A stretch of DNA of 59,762 bases. It comes from Muribaculaceae bacterium (lineage in GTDB: Bacteria; Bacteroidota; Bacteroidia; Bacteroidales; Muribaculaceae). The DNA is taken from positions 1-59,762 of the forward strand of contig JAFLTQ010000017.1 in assembly GCA_022510385.1 (NCBI GenBank), read 5' to 3'. The notes below the pieces were generated by a model. That model ran no database searches, had not been told where the DNA came from, and was given only the letters and a program-made list of their open reading frames with translations. Positions 36,777 to 46,200 of this stretch are shown piece after piece; within the stretch, counting starts at the first letter, position 1; every line of letters starts with the position of its first letter. A program made the translations under genes and the position numbers.

Positions 36777-37766
36777 TTATAGTAACATATTTAAGACCTT
36801 AGAGAATAAATAAGCTATCTTTGGCATATTAAATTTGATGAAAAGAGCCGGCAATTTATATGAAAGGGGTAGAGATGATAAGTTTGTTTTTATTAAAAAA
36901 TCCTTAAATTTTTCATCTTTAATTTTCAATCTGTATGATATATAGGAGTTTGTTAGAGTGGAATGAAATAAATGTTCGAAGATAGGATACCCCGTATTTT
37001 TATAAATTTCTTTATTACAAATGCCCAAATTATTTCTGATATTGCAATCTAATAATAATTCTATTGATCTGAGCATAAGGGGGAAATCATTGTCGATAAA
37101 AGTTTTCATGGCAGAAGTTTTCGCCGACCTATCATAAATATAGAGAGAATCACTTATTGAAACGAAATTTCCGGTTTTCTGAAACAACGTAAGATTGAAT
37201 TCCCAATCTTCCGCCCTTCTTCTTTCAGGATTAAATCTTGTTGGTAATTCTCTATCTATATAATTTCTTGAATATATTTTATTACATAAAGATGCTATCC
37301 CGGGAGTTGAATTGTAAAATGATTTCAACAAATGGATATTACTAAATACCTCATTTTTGGGTATATTATTGTCTACAATTCGTAATGAATCTTCATCATT
37401 ATTAGTTAATTTATATTGACCCCATACAATGTCACAATTAAATTTATAGGCAGTTTCCAACATTCTTTCCACAAATCTTTCATCAAGAGTGTCGTCGCTG
37501 TCGAGAAACCCGATATATGTATAACTTGACATTTCAATACCGGCATTACGTGCTGTAGCCACTCCTTTGTTCCCATTCCACTCCAAAACTTTTATCCTTT
37601 TGTCCTTACCAGCATATTCTTTTATTATTTGACGGGTATTATCGATTGATCCGTCATTTACAATAATTAGTTCCCAATCTCCACTTGACTGTTTGATTAC
37701 AGATTCTATTGCCCCTCTTATCGTGGCTGCGCTGTTATGGCAAGGCATGATTATTGACAACGGCAT
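36777..37766 (-). CDS. GT2 glycosyltransferase
   Basis: 329 residues in a GT-A fold: MPLSIIMPCHNSAATIRGAI, VNDGSIDNT, GFLDSDDT as the DxD-type metal site, and RRAEDWEFNLTLF in the acceptor half. The C-terminus is basic and hydrophobic. It lies 18 bases downstream of another GT2 gene's stop and 18 before the next GT4. Confidence 0.9.
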   Translation of the reverse strand: MPLSIIMPCHNSAATIRGAIESVIKQSSGDWELIIVNDGSIDNTRQIIKEYAGKDKRIKVLEWNGNKGVATARNAGIEMSSYTYIGFLDSDDTLDERFVERMLETAYKFNCDIVWGQYKLTNNDEDSLRIVDNNIPKNEVFSNIHLLKSFYNSTPGIASLCNKIYSRNYIDRELPTRFNPERRRAEDWEFNLTLFQKTGNFVSISDSLYIYDRSAKTSAMKTFIDNDFPLMLRSIELLLDCNIRNNLGICNKEIYKNTGYPIFEHLFHSTLTNSYISYRLKIKDEKFKDFLIKTNLSSLPLSYKLPALFIKFNMPKIAYLFSKVLNMLL

Positions 37767-37777
37767 ATTCTGAATGG

Positions 37778-38827
37778 TTATTTGTGTGTTAAGTTTGCAA
37801 CTTTATTCAATCCCCTATAGAGGTAATCAACTATAATTAAAACCAGAATAGATTTTTTTCTTACTCCATGACAATAAAGGCTGAAAAATATGTCATGTAT
37901 AGATTGCACTTCTATGTTATTTTTTTTCAAGAAAGCAACCGAATCAGCCACCTCCGGATTAGCGATGAGAATACGGTAGAAGTTTTTTCGCTCATTGAAT
38001 CTTTCAAACGGATTACGGTTAAAAAGAACGTTTCTTAAAAACCTTAAATGGATATATTTCTTTAATTTATCATCCTTGATTTCAAATGTATTATCTATTT
38101 CTATAAATGATTTTTTTACGTTTTCGAAAATAGTAATTCTCTGAGGAATAAATCTTTTTCGAATATTTCCTTTGTCGAAGATATAATAATGGTAAAGAAT
38201 TTTGTCACTAATCAAGATTTTTGGGAAACATTGATATACATTGTGATTGAAAATTTCGTCCTGTTGGATTGCATCGTTTGGAAATTTTAAAGAATGCTCT
38301 AAAATAAAATCCCGGCGGTACACCTTGTTCCATGCAAAACCATTATTGAATTTGATACCCGAAAGTGTTTGGACAAATTCCTTTGCTAATCCTTTTTTAT
38401 CTTCGATTATTCCTCTTCCGAAACGAAAAATATTTGAACTCCTATATTTCAGATTCCTCTCTTCATAACCGTAAATTAATAGATCAGCGCTAAAATCATT
38501 GAGTTCCTCATATATATTATTCAACCAATCATTCCCTACTTCATCGTCTATATCGAAAAAGCATATATATTTACCCTTGGTTACTTCAATTCCTCTGTTT
38601 CTCGCTGCTCCTAATCCACTGTTGCTCTGATGTATCACCTTAACATTAGGATAAGATACGGCCATTTTATCACATAGTTGGAATGTGGAATCCGTTGAGC
38701 CATCATCTACCAAAATTAATTCAAAGTCTTTAAAAGTCTGGTTGAGAAGACATTTTATTCCTCTATCAAAAAAAATTTCGCAATTATATAGGCATATTAT
38801 TACAGAGAAATACAACTCATTTACCAT
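37778..38827 (-). CDS. GT2 glycosyltransferase
   Basis: 349 residues. YFSVIICLYNCEIFFDRGIKCLLNQ, LVDDGSTDST, GLGAARNRGIE and the DxD-type CFFDIDDEVG are present, with QQDEIFNHNVY as the acceptor-side motif. The C-terminal ~80 residues look like a partner-binding helical tail. Its start is separated by 19 bases from the stop of the preceding GT2. Confidence 0.9.
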   Translation of the reverse strand: MVNELYFSVIICLYNCEIFFDRGIKCLLNQTFKDFELILVDDGSTDSTFQLCDKMAVSYPNVKVIHQSNSGLGAARNRGIEVTKGKYICFFDIDDEVGNDWLNNIYEELNDFSADLLIYGYEERNLKYRSSNIFRFGRGIIEDKKGLAKEFVQTLSGIKFNNGFAWNKVYRRDFILEHSLKFPNDAIQQDEIFNHNVYQCFPKILISDKILYHYYIFDKGNIRKRFIPQRITIFENVKKSFIEIDNTFEIKDDKLKKYIHLRFLRNVLFNRNPFERFNERKNFYRILIANPEVADSVAFLKKNNIEVQSIHDIFFSLYCHGVRKKSILVLIIVDYLYRGLNKVANLTHK

Positions 38828-38846
38828 AATGGCGCACTAATTAATT

Positions 38847-39812
38847 CTATAAAGGTCGTCCTATAATTAACTTGAATATCTTACAACCAAACTTGTAAAC
38901 CATAAAATTAGAAAGCAGAATACTCCATAAAATTCTTGTTTTTAATGGTTCCCGAGGAATAGTTAAAATCCTTCTATCGGCATCTCTGTAAATATTAAAC
39001 CATGCCTTCTCATTTTCCTTAAATGCTTTTCTTGTTTCTAATTTTATATTTAATTTAAGATAATCACAATGTTTTCTATAGACTTTATTGTTTCCGTAAA
39101 AATTTATTAATCCTTCAATATTAATATGGAATTTCCTTAATTTTTCTATTTCACTTGATCCATTAGCAATAGAATCCTCACGTTGACAATAATGATAAAA
39201 GGGTTTATGCAGACATTTAAAAGTAGAAGAAAAATAGAGTATACGGAGAATTAAAGCCAGATCTTCTCCTACATCTCCTTTAGGGAAGGGAAGAAGATTA
39301 TTCTTTTTTATAATTTCTGATTTCACCAAAACATTCCATAGTGTTGAAATATAACCATTATAAATAGGCTTTCTTAAATAGTCGATCGATACTTCTTTAA
39401 AATTCATTGAGATCAAAGAATTCACCTCTTTTTTATGTTTGATATAATCACAAAAAATAATATCCGAATTTTCTTTTATGGCTTCATCATACATTAACTC
39501 ATACATGTCAATATCCACGTAGTCATCTGGATCGCAATGAATCATATACTCTCCTGTAGCAGCAAGAATACCGTTTGTTCGGGCCAGCGCAACCCCCCGA
39601 TTTTCTGAATGTCGGATAATCTTTACTTGGGATTTCCTATGAGGATATTTCTCCAGAACTCTCTCTAAGATATTCATAGAGTTATCAGGGGAAGCATCAT
39701 CAACAAAAATGTATTCGATATCATCCAATGTCTGACTGAAGAGAGTATGAAGGCAACGTTCAATATAGTTCTCCACCTTATACACTGCCACTATTACAGA
39801 AACCTTCGGCAT
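38847..39812 (-). CDS. GT2 glycosyltransferase
   Basis: The frame opens at 39884, but the GT2 fold starts with MPKVSVIVAVYKVENYIERCL, so I place the start at 39812. About 321 residues: FVDDASPDNS, RGVALARTNGI, the metal site HCDPDDYV and VGEDLALILRIL on the acceptor side. One of five GT2 genes in this stretch. Confidence 0.88.
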   Translation of the reverse strand: MPKVSVIVAVYKVENYIERCLHTLFSQTLDDIEYIFVDDASPDNSMNILERVLEKYPHRKSQVKIIRHSENRGVALARTNGILAATGEYMIHCDPDDYVDIDMYELMYDEAIKENSDIIFCDYIKHKKEVNSLISMNFKEVSIDYLRKPIYNGYISTLWNVLVKSEIIKKNNLLPFPKGDVGEDLALILRILYFSSTFKCLHKPFYHYCQREDSIANGSSEIEKLRKFHINIEGLINFYGNNKVYRKHCDYLKLNIKLETRKAFKENEKAWFNIYRDADRRILTIPREPLKTRILWSILLSNFMVYKFGCKIFKLIIGRPL

Positions 39813-39871
39813 CTTTTGTATTTTAGGAATTGTTAGTATTGGAATATTTGGCAAGAGGATGTTAATGACGG

Positions 39872-40963
39872 TTATTTTACGCAAGACAGGTACAATTTTT
39901 CGTATTGCTCCACTGTTTTGTCAATATCGAAATCTTGAGATCTTTTTAAGGATAAATTTGAAAGTTGATTACATAATTCTCTGTTTTCATTCACTGTTTT
40001 GATTCTTAAAGTCAGATCCATCGCATCTTTATAATTAAACAACAATCCATACCCTTTAATTATTTCTCTGTTACCATCAACATCGCTGGCTATGCATGGC
40101 TTTCCTGCTGCCATAGCTTCAATAAGAGAAATAGGCATACCTTCATAGTGCGAGGATAATACAATGATATCAGAATTTGACAAAACCTCCGGAATATTTG
40201 TAACATTTCCTAAAAACTTAACTCTCCCTTTTAATCCTAATTCATCTACAAATCTTTCATATTTATTTTTAGTTTTCCCTTCCCCTGCAAGCCATAATTC
40301 ATATTTTCCCGGAAGATTGAGCATAGCCTTAATTATGGTTTTATGATCTTTCTGTTTTCTAAAACCCGCTATCATAGTAATAATGATTTTATCCTTCTTC
40401 ACAGAAGGCACAATTATATTTTTAAATTTGGATAAATCTATCCCATTATAAATCACATAAAATTTATCTCGTAAGCTATATCTTAAATATTTTAAAAGTT
40501 TTGATTCGACTTCCCGACTTACACAAATCACCTTATCATAGCGGCTATATATTTTCGCGTCTATAATCTTACATCCAAACCATTTTCTTCGTCTATTAAA
40601 TGTGTTATGTTCTGTCGTTATCAGTTTTATTTTATTGTCTGAATTGATTAAGGCTCCCAGAATTTGGGCCGGAGTATTGTTTGTATGTATTACGTCATAG
40701 TGATTACGGATAATAAGATGATTTAACTTAGATAGATGAAACGGATTCCACATTTGAAGATAACCATATCCTCCGGCATAAACTGTAATTTCTTCTTTAA
40801 TAAGCTCTTTTTTTAAAAACGTATCAGTGCCATCAAACACAAAAATATCTATGATATGCCCTTTATTTTTTAATCTTACAGCGAGCTCCACCAATAGACC
40901 TTCAGCTCCTCCCGTGCGTAGCGATGTTATAACAAAAAGAATCTTAAGTTGTTGGAATGACAT
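39872..40963 (-). CDS. GT4 glycosyltransferase
   Basis: I use the ATG at 40963, giving MSFQQLKILFVITSLRTGGAEGLL; the longer frame to 41011 would add a tail not found in GT4 starts. About 363 residues. The C-terminal half has ITMIAGFRKQKDHKTIIKA, FLGNVTNIPEVLSNSDIIVLSSHYEGMPISLIEAMAAGKPCIASDVDGNREI. It overlaps the upstream GT2 gene by 20 bases. Confidence 0.9.
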   Translation of the reverse strand: MSFQQLKILFVITSLRTGGAEGLLVELAVRLKNKGHIIDIFVFDGTDTFLKKELIKEEITVYAGGYGYLQMWNPFHLSKLNHLIIRNHYDVIHTNNTPAQILGALINSDNKIKLITTEHNTFNRRRKWFGCKIIDAKIYSRYDKVICVSREVESKLLKYLRYSLRDKFYVIYNGIDLSKFKNIIVPSVKKDKIIITMIAGFRKQKDHKTIIKAMLNLPGKYELWLAGEGKTKNKYERFVDELGLKGRVKFLGNVTNIPEVLSNSDIIVLSSHYEGMPISLIEAMAAGKPCIASDVDGNREIIKGYGLLFNYKDAMDLTLRIKTVNENRELCNQLSNLSLKRSQDFDIDKTVEQYEKLYLSCVK

Positions 40964-41951
40964 AAGATGGTAAGGATAAGAACTCGGATGTATGTACAAA
41001 TTTCCACGCATCTAAATTCCCTTTAAAGAAGTGATAAAGGGGTTTGAAAGATAAAGATTTAAAACAAAATATAGTAAGTGGGATAATTGTCCAGATTGAC
41101 TTGGCAGCAAAACTTAATATAGCATAATATTTTTTAGATTTAGTGTTAGAGCTAATAAAAATAGTTCTCCACCAAATGGAAAAATTGGCTTTACTTTTAA
41201 TGTAGAGCCTTTTATTGTCTGTTTTATATCGTTTGCTGTCTGTCTGACCGTTTAGGTTTACAATTCCGCTGTCAAAGCATACCCCCAAACGAAATCCGTT
41301 TTTATATATCTTATATGTTTCCAATTGGTCTTCGCCGTAGGAATAATCAAATTTTTCAAGCCATAATTCATCTAGAAAGTTTAGTTTTTCATAAACGGAT
41401 TTTTTTATCATCCAGGAGGGTCCTGCACAACTTTGTGATGGATACACTGTTTTATTAGGTTTTTGAATATAAGAGAATGTCCCGTTCTTTCTGATTTTGA
41501 ATGCCCATTTCTGGTCTAAATGAGGAATAACAAGATTTACAAAAGCAGCATATAATTTTAATCTAACCGACATTTTATGATTTTGAAAAATATCTGCTCC
41601 GATTGCGTCAAATTTTTTTGCCTCCATTGCATAAACCATCTTTTCAACTGAATCCGGTGATAATTCCACGTCATCGTCAAGAAAGAGAATAAGATCACTC
41701 TTTATTTCATCATAAGGGAGAAGACGTTGTGCCATCATACCCTTTTTTACCCAAACATATTGCTCCATCCCGATTTGATAGTCGGGCCGAGAAAAGCCTT
41801 CTGCTATATACACTATTACCTTATCAGGCTTTACAGTCTGACTTCTAATAGATTCCAATTCTTTCCGGAATTTTTCTCCTGCGGTTCCTAAGGTCCGAAT
41901 TGCTATCGAATATGAGAACCTTCTATTAGAGATTTGAAAAGATCCATCCAT
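40944..41951 (-). CDS. GT2 glycosyltransferase
   Basis: 335 residues. YSIAIRTLGTAGEKFRKELESIRSQTVKPDKVIVYIAEGF and LILFLDDDVELSPDSVEKM (DDD metal site) mark a GT2 fold, with GPSWMIKKSVYEKL and GEDQLETYKIYK in the acceptor half. This is the ExoA-like/long-chain type. Upstream lies a degenerate GT4 remnant, so a rearrangement junction is close. Confidence 0.85.
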   Translation of the reverse strand: MDGSFQISNRRFSYSIAIRTLGTAGEKFRKELESIRSQTVKPDKVIVYIAEGFSRPDYQIGMEQYVWVKKGMMAQRLLPYDEIKSDLILFLDDDVELSPDSVEKMVYAMEAKKFDAIGADIFQNHKMSVRLKLYAAFVNLVIPHLDQKWAFKIRKNGTFSYIQKPNKTVYPSQSCAGPSWMIKKSVYEKLNFLDELWLEKFDYSYGEDQLETYKIYKNGFRLGVCFDSGIVNLNGQTDSKRYKTDNKRLYIKSKANFSIWWRTIFISSNTKSKKYYAILSFAAKSIWTIIPLTIFCFKSLSFKPLYHFFKGNLDAWKFVHTSEFLSLPSYVIPTT

Positions 41952-42064
41952 TGAGGGATGATTTTATCAAAATAATAATTTTTGGATTTTTCAACAGCTG
42001 CTGCCTCCTTTTTTTTAACATCAGGATGTTAAATTAAAAAAATATTTTATCAGTAAGCCTTTTT

Positions 42065-42358
42065 TCATCCCCATAAGGCAGTAAAAAAACCATCAACATC
42101 ATGCGATATAATGACTTTTGGGCCACATGGACAATCATAGCTCACAACCGGACGACCACAATTCATAGCTTCAGTCAACACTAATGCGAAACCTCCAATA
42201 TATAAGTCATCACAAAAATGGATGAATTCAAATAAGCAAATTGATGACACTCAATATTTCCCATTAGTTTAATTTTATCGGTTAACCCTTGGTCTTCCAT
42301 GGGCTTTTGCAATCCCTCCGATTTCAAGAATGCTGTTAAGGCAATAAACAATTTTCAC
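42065..42358 (-). pseudogene. Degenerate GT4 glycosyltransferase remnant
   Basis: Three fragments of one GT4 gene lie in different frames. A GTG at 42358 starts MKIVYCLNSILEIGGIAK, the typical N-terminus. A second frame reads [31 protein letters not shown], the segment before the donor site. The third reads [30 protein letters not shown], the donor site. About 200 residues of the middle are missing. The first fragment starts four bases inside the end of the upstream GT2 gene. Confidence 0.7.
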
Positions 42359-43239
42359 TTTTTAAACTTTAATAAATAAAAAAGAAAAATTCCGGGAACT
42401 ATTGATAAGACAACAGGAATTTTGTGTCGGGTGTCTTTGAAAAAATCTTTGTTTTTGGCTAAAAGATTGTCAGCAACATAATGAATTGCCGTTCGGAATT
42501 TGTTTTTTAGGGTACTACGTTTTAATCCCATTTCCAATTCTCGAAGTTTTGCAAAACTTCGAGGACTCTGACGGTATTGACTCCATATATTTGTTGACAT
42601 CCTGTCATTATTATCTGTTCCCACATAACAAAGATTTTCATTGAGAACCAAAAGAGGATTATCATCACAAACCTGGAGAATCATATAGACTGGATTGAAA
42701 AACTTTTCACCCGGGAATCCTATCTGTGGTATCACCCTTTTCATCAACTCAGTTCTCATCACTAATTTACAGTCACCCTTGTGGATATTTTTCTGATAAA
42801 GATCAAGATAATAACATTCCTTTAATTTATCCGGGAAATAACCGGCAATCGGTTGATTGGTTGTTTCATAGAAATCAAGGCCTACTATTCCACAATATTT
42901 ATCCGATCCATCCTTTTGCCATTTGTCGAGAATTAATTCCACGGCATTTTCAGGCATGTAATCATCACTGTCAATACATATGCTCAGTTCTGTATCAGTG
43001 TTGGCGTAGGCTGTATTATAAGTTGTATATAATCCACCATTTTCTTTGTAGATATATCTGATAGGGAATCTATTCCATTTTATATATTGTTCTATAAGGC
43101 TTTTTGTATTGTCAGAGGATCCGTCATCAACGACAAGCCATTCAAAATCCATGCAGGTCTGAGTGGCAAGACTCTCATAAAGTCTTCCTAAAGTATAGGA
43201 ACGATTATAAGTTGGAGTGAAAACGGTAAGTGATTTCAT
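42355..43239 (-). CDS. GT2 glycosyltransferase
   Basis: 294 residues. MKSLTVFTPTYNRSYTLGRLYESL, VVDDGSSDNT, NGGLYTTYNTAYANTDTEL and the metal site CIDSDDYM. The acceptor region carries EKFFNPVYMILQV. It overlaps the upstream GT8-like gene by 4 bases (43236-43239), so it is translated with it. Confidence 0.9.
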   Translation of the reverse strand: MKSLTVFTPTYNRSYTLGRLYESLATQTCMDFEWLVVDDGSSDNTKSLIEQYIKWNRFPIRYIYKENGGLYTTYNTAYANTDTELSICIDSDDYMPENAVELILDKWQKDGSDKYCGIVGLDFYETTNQPIAGYFPDKLKECYYLDLYQKNIHKGDCKLVMRTELMKRVIPQIGFPGEKFFNPVYMILQVCDDNPLLVLNENLCYVGTDNNDRMSTNIWSQYRQSPRSFAKLRELEMGLKRSTLKNKFRTAIHYVADNLLAKNKDFFKDTRHKIPVVLSIVPGIFLFYLLKFKK

Positions 43240-44207
43240 CGGAATTTACTCTTTATTAACCTTAAAAAGGCCCATATTGTTAAAACCCAATGAGCTGGCT
43301 TGTTAGTCCAAGGATAATACCTGGTCAATTCTTTTGCCAACACCACATTATTGCTATCATACAATTTCTTCTCCCTGCTATTAATTATAAATTTATCTTG
43401 CAGAAAAATTTCCACGGGATTATTAATTATTTCGCCCACAATAGAAGTTATTCCGTTTTTACGAATGTTCAAAAGAACCTCTTCATTTTCTAATGGGAAG
43501 ATTTTCATCTCCTTATAGTCTGCAATATAATGAATAATCTTTGCTTTAGACAAATATTTTATTGCCGGTTGAAATGCAACCTGACAATTATAATATCCGG
43601 GAAGGGGTTGAATGATATTTCCATTCAATTGGTTGGTTTTTAACAGCGAAATCTGATCAATTTCCAAACTCAATTTTTCGTGATATGCAAGCCAAAGTCT
43701 ATGCCAGTCTTTAAAAAAATTTCTTGTGTTATCTGAATTTCTTGCAAAAATTACGCCCCCATTGAAAAACACTAATTTATCAATATCCTCTATCCCCGAC
43801 TTATTTAAATGTAGTTCCATATACCGATTGAATTCCCCGTTTTCATTCCGGTCATAGACGGCCCCAAGATCATATTCAAATTTTTCAACTTCTGTCAAAT
43901 CTCCGTTAATAACAGTGTCGGAATCAATATAGAGGAAACTGTCTTTCAAATATTCTGGTAAGGTGGTTTTCAGATAACGTGACCGACATTTTTTATTGAA
44001 TCTATTGGGAATAACAACCTCGACAAATTCCACGTCAGTCTCTAAAATCAAAGATTTCTTCTCCTCAAGACTCTCCTTAGTATCTCTGTCTGTAATCACA
44101 ACCACCTCAGCCAGTGGATTATGTTTTTTAAGTGAAAGTATTGATATCAATAGCTGTTCAGGATAAAAATCCTTCCCATCACTTATCAAAACATAAACAA
44201 ATTTCAT
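43236..44207 (-). CDS. GT8-like glycosyltransferase, paralogue 1
   Basis: 323 residues, resembling GT8-type nucleotide-sugar transferases. KFVYVLISDGKDFYPEQLLISI at the start, YIDSDTVINGDL as the DxD metal site, FFNGGVIFARN, DQISLLKTNQLNG and IIHYIADYKE as the closing histidine motif. It is one of four paralogues in this locus. Its start is 14 bases from the stop of paralogue 2. Confidence 0.8.
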   Translation of the reverse strand: MKFVYVLISDGKDFYPEQLLISILSLKKHNPLAEVVVITDRDTKESLEEKKSLILETDVEFVEVVIPNRFNKKCRSRYLKTTLPEYLKDSFLYIDSDTVINGDLTEVEKFEYDLGAVYDRNENGEFNRYMELHLNKSGIEDIDKLVFFNGGVIFARNSDNTRNFFKDWHRLWLAYHEKLSLEIDQISLLKTNQLNGNIIQPLPGYYNCQVAFQPAIKYLSKAKIIHYIADYKEMKIFPLENEEVLLNIRKNGITSIVGEIINNPVEIFLQDKFIINSREKKLYDSNNVVLAKELTRYYPWTNKPAHWVLTIWAFLRLIKSKFR

Positions 44208-44221
44208 AACTCTTTAGATTT

Positions 44222-45193
44222 TCAATCCTTCACCCTTTTACCAAAGAGCCTTTCTATGATTTTATTGGAAGACGGGAAACGCTTGGACATCTTTCTTCCA
44301 AAAACTGACATTGGGGAATTAAACAGCTCCAAATCTTTATCAACCAATATTTTAAGGCCTGAGATATATTCAGCCACAAAATTGTCCAAATATTCTTGAA
44401 CATACTCATCTATGCCGTTTTCCTTCACATAGCTCTTGAATTCCTTATCTTTCAATCTTATATAATCTCCAATCGGAGCGCTACTGAAATAATGAAATAT
44501 TTTACAGTTCAAGAGATATTTGAGGCAATATTCCGGATAGATGGCTTGGAAATTATATGTTCCGGATATTGGCATTATTACATTATCACACAAATAATTA
44601 GCGTACCACATATCCGGTTGATCCTTATGAAAACCAAATTCAACGGAACTTTTCAACCAAAGATTATGCCAAGTTTGAAAAAATTTATGAGCTCCGGGAG
44701 TGTCTCTGCTATAAATTATTCCTCCATTATAATATGCAGAAAATTTGTTTTGTTCTTCAGGATTTATTCCGGTAGCGTGTTTATAATCAAGCATCATTGG
44801 ATGGTAACGAAATTCCTTCCAATTTTCTTTATGTCTGTTTAAGACAGCCCCTACTTCGCAAGTCAGATTTTCAATCTCTTCAAGATTACCGGTGATGAGA
44901 GTGTCATTGTCAATATAAAGAAATGTTCCTTTAATATATTCACGAAGATTTGTTTTAATAAACCTTGATTTCTGCAAAAAAGAGAACTCAGTTGGAGGAT
45001 TTATTATTACATATTCGTTTATGAATTTCTTAATAAGTGCTCTCTTTCCATTTAGAGATGTAATAGTGAGGCTGTCAGAGACGAGAATTATTTCAGCATT
45101 TATATTATGTTTTTTTAGAGTGTACATTGAAAGCAATGCTTCTTCAACATAGAAATCATCATCAGAGCTTGCCAACACATATACAAATTTCAT
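44222..45193 (-). CDS. GT8-like glycosyltransferase, paralogue 2
   Basis: 323 residues. KFVYVLASSDDDFYVEEALLSMYTL, YIDNDTLITGNLEEIE, YYNGGIIYSRDTPGAHKFFQTW, DQPDMWYANYLC and IFHYFSS. Same layout and length as paralogue 1, but diverged in sequence, so different donor or acceptor is likely. Spaced exactly 14 bases from both neighbouring paralogues. Confidence 0.8.
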   Translation of the reverse strand: MKFVYVLASSDDDFYVEEALLSMYTLKKHNINAEIILVSDSLTITSLNGKRALIKKFINEYVIINPPTEFSFLQKSRFIKTNLREYIKGTFLYIDNDTLITGNLEEIENLTCEVGAVLNRHKENWKEFRYHPMMLDYKHATGINPEEQNKFSAYYNGGIIYSRDTPGAHKFFQTWHNLWLKSSVEFGFHKDQPDMWYANYLCDNVIMPISGTYNFQAIYPEYCLKYLLNCKIFHYFSSAPIGDYIRLKDKEFKSYVKENGIDEYVQEYLDNFVAEYISGLKILVDKDLELFNSPMSVFGRKMSKRFPSSNKIIERLFGKRVKD

Positions 45194-45207
45194 ATTTTAC
45201 CGGCTAC

Positions 45208-46200
45208 TTAAAAGTGTTTCTTAATTGATATGAAAATCTTTATTAGAGACTGAACAGGTTTGTTGAGACCGGGAAACTGTTGAGAGATCTTTTTCCCTAA
45301 AAAACACATTGGTGTTTGCTCTATACGATAGTCAATAAGAGCATTTTCTATTGTTCTAATTAGAAAATGCTTATAAGACTTCTTAAACTCTTTTACATAT
45401 CTTTCTACATCCTCTTTCACACCATATTCTCTTATTTTCTTTAAAAATTCCGGATCATTAAATGTTAAATGATTAGCTAATTTTGTACTACTGAAATAAT
45501 GCAAAATTTTTGCATTGTCAAAATATTTAAGTGCGAAAACGGGGTAAACCATTTGACAATTGTAGGCATGATCCAACTCTTTTACAATATTTCCTAAGAG
45601 AAAATTGGCTTGCCACATAGAAATCTGGTCTTTATAAAATCCAAATTCTTTAGAATCCTTAATCCATAATTCATTCCATTTCCTGAAAAATGAGTGAGCT
45701 GAGGGAGTATCTTTGGCTAAAATTACTCCTCCGTTAAAATATGTAGTAAATTTTAGTTCACTTTTCCTCTCTTTTGGAACAACTTTAAGATAATCAATAG
45801 TCATGGGGTGAGGATTCTCTGTGTTCCAATCATAACGATGCATATTTGCAACAGCTGCCACATCAAATGGAAGATCTTGTAGCTCAGAAATATTATCCAC
45901 AATTATAGTGTCAGTATCGAGATATAAGAAATCTCCTGTAACTATCTCCCTTAAAGAAGTCTTTAAAAAACGAGATTTTTGAGTGTTATTCAACCCTTCG
46001 GGGATTGGAGAGATTATTAAATTGTCAATATAAGATTTTATCAGAGCACGGGAACCTTTTAGACCTGAATGAGTCTCATTATCCATGACGGCAGATATAT
46101 GGACATCAGGATTATACATTCTGAGCGAATGCATGGAAATCAAAGCCTGCTCTACAATGTAATCACGCAGGTCGCTTATTATGACATAGACAATTGTCAT
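45208..46200 (-). CDS. GT8-like glycosyltransferase, paralogue 3
   Basis: 330 residues. TIVYVIISDLRDYIVEQALISMHSL, YLDTDTIIVDNISELQ, YFNGGVILAKDTPSAHSFFRKW, DQISMWQANFLLG and ILHYFSST. The order of motifs is the same as in paralogues 1, 2 and 4. The start overlaps the ATP-grasp gene stop by 4 bases. Confidence 0.8.
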   Translation of the reverse strand: MTIVYVIISDLRDYIVEQALISMHSLRMYNPDVHISAVMDNETHSGLKGSRALIKSYIDNLIISPIPEGLNNTQKSRFLKTSLREIVTGDFLYLDTDTIIVDNISELQDLPFDVAAVANMHRYDWNTENPHPMTIDYLKVVPKERKSELKFTTYFNGGVILAKDTPSAHSFFRKWNELWIKDSKEFGFYKDQISMWQANFLLGNIVKELDHAYNCQMVYPVFALKYFDNAKILHYFSSTKLANHLTFNDPEFLKKIREYGVKEDVERYVKEFKKSYKHFLIRTIENALIDYRIEQTPMCFLGKKISQQFPGLNKPVQSLIKIFISIKKHF

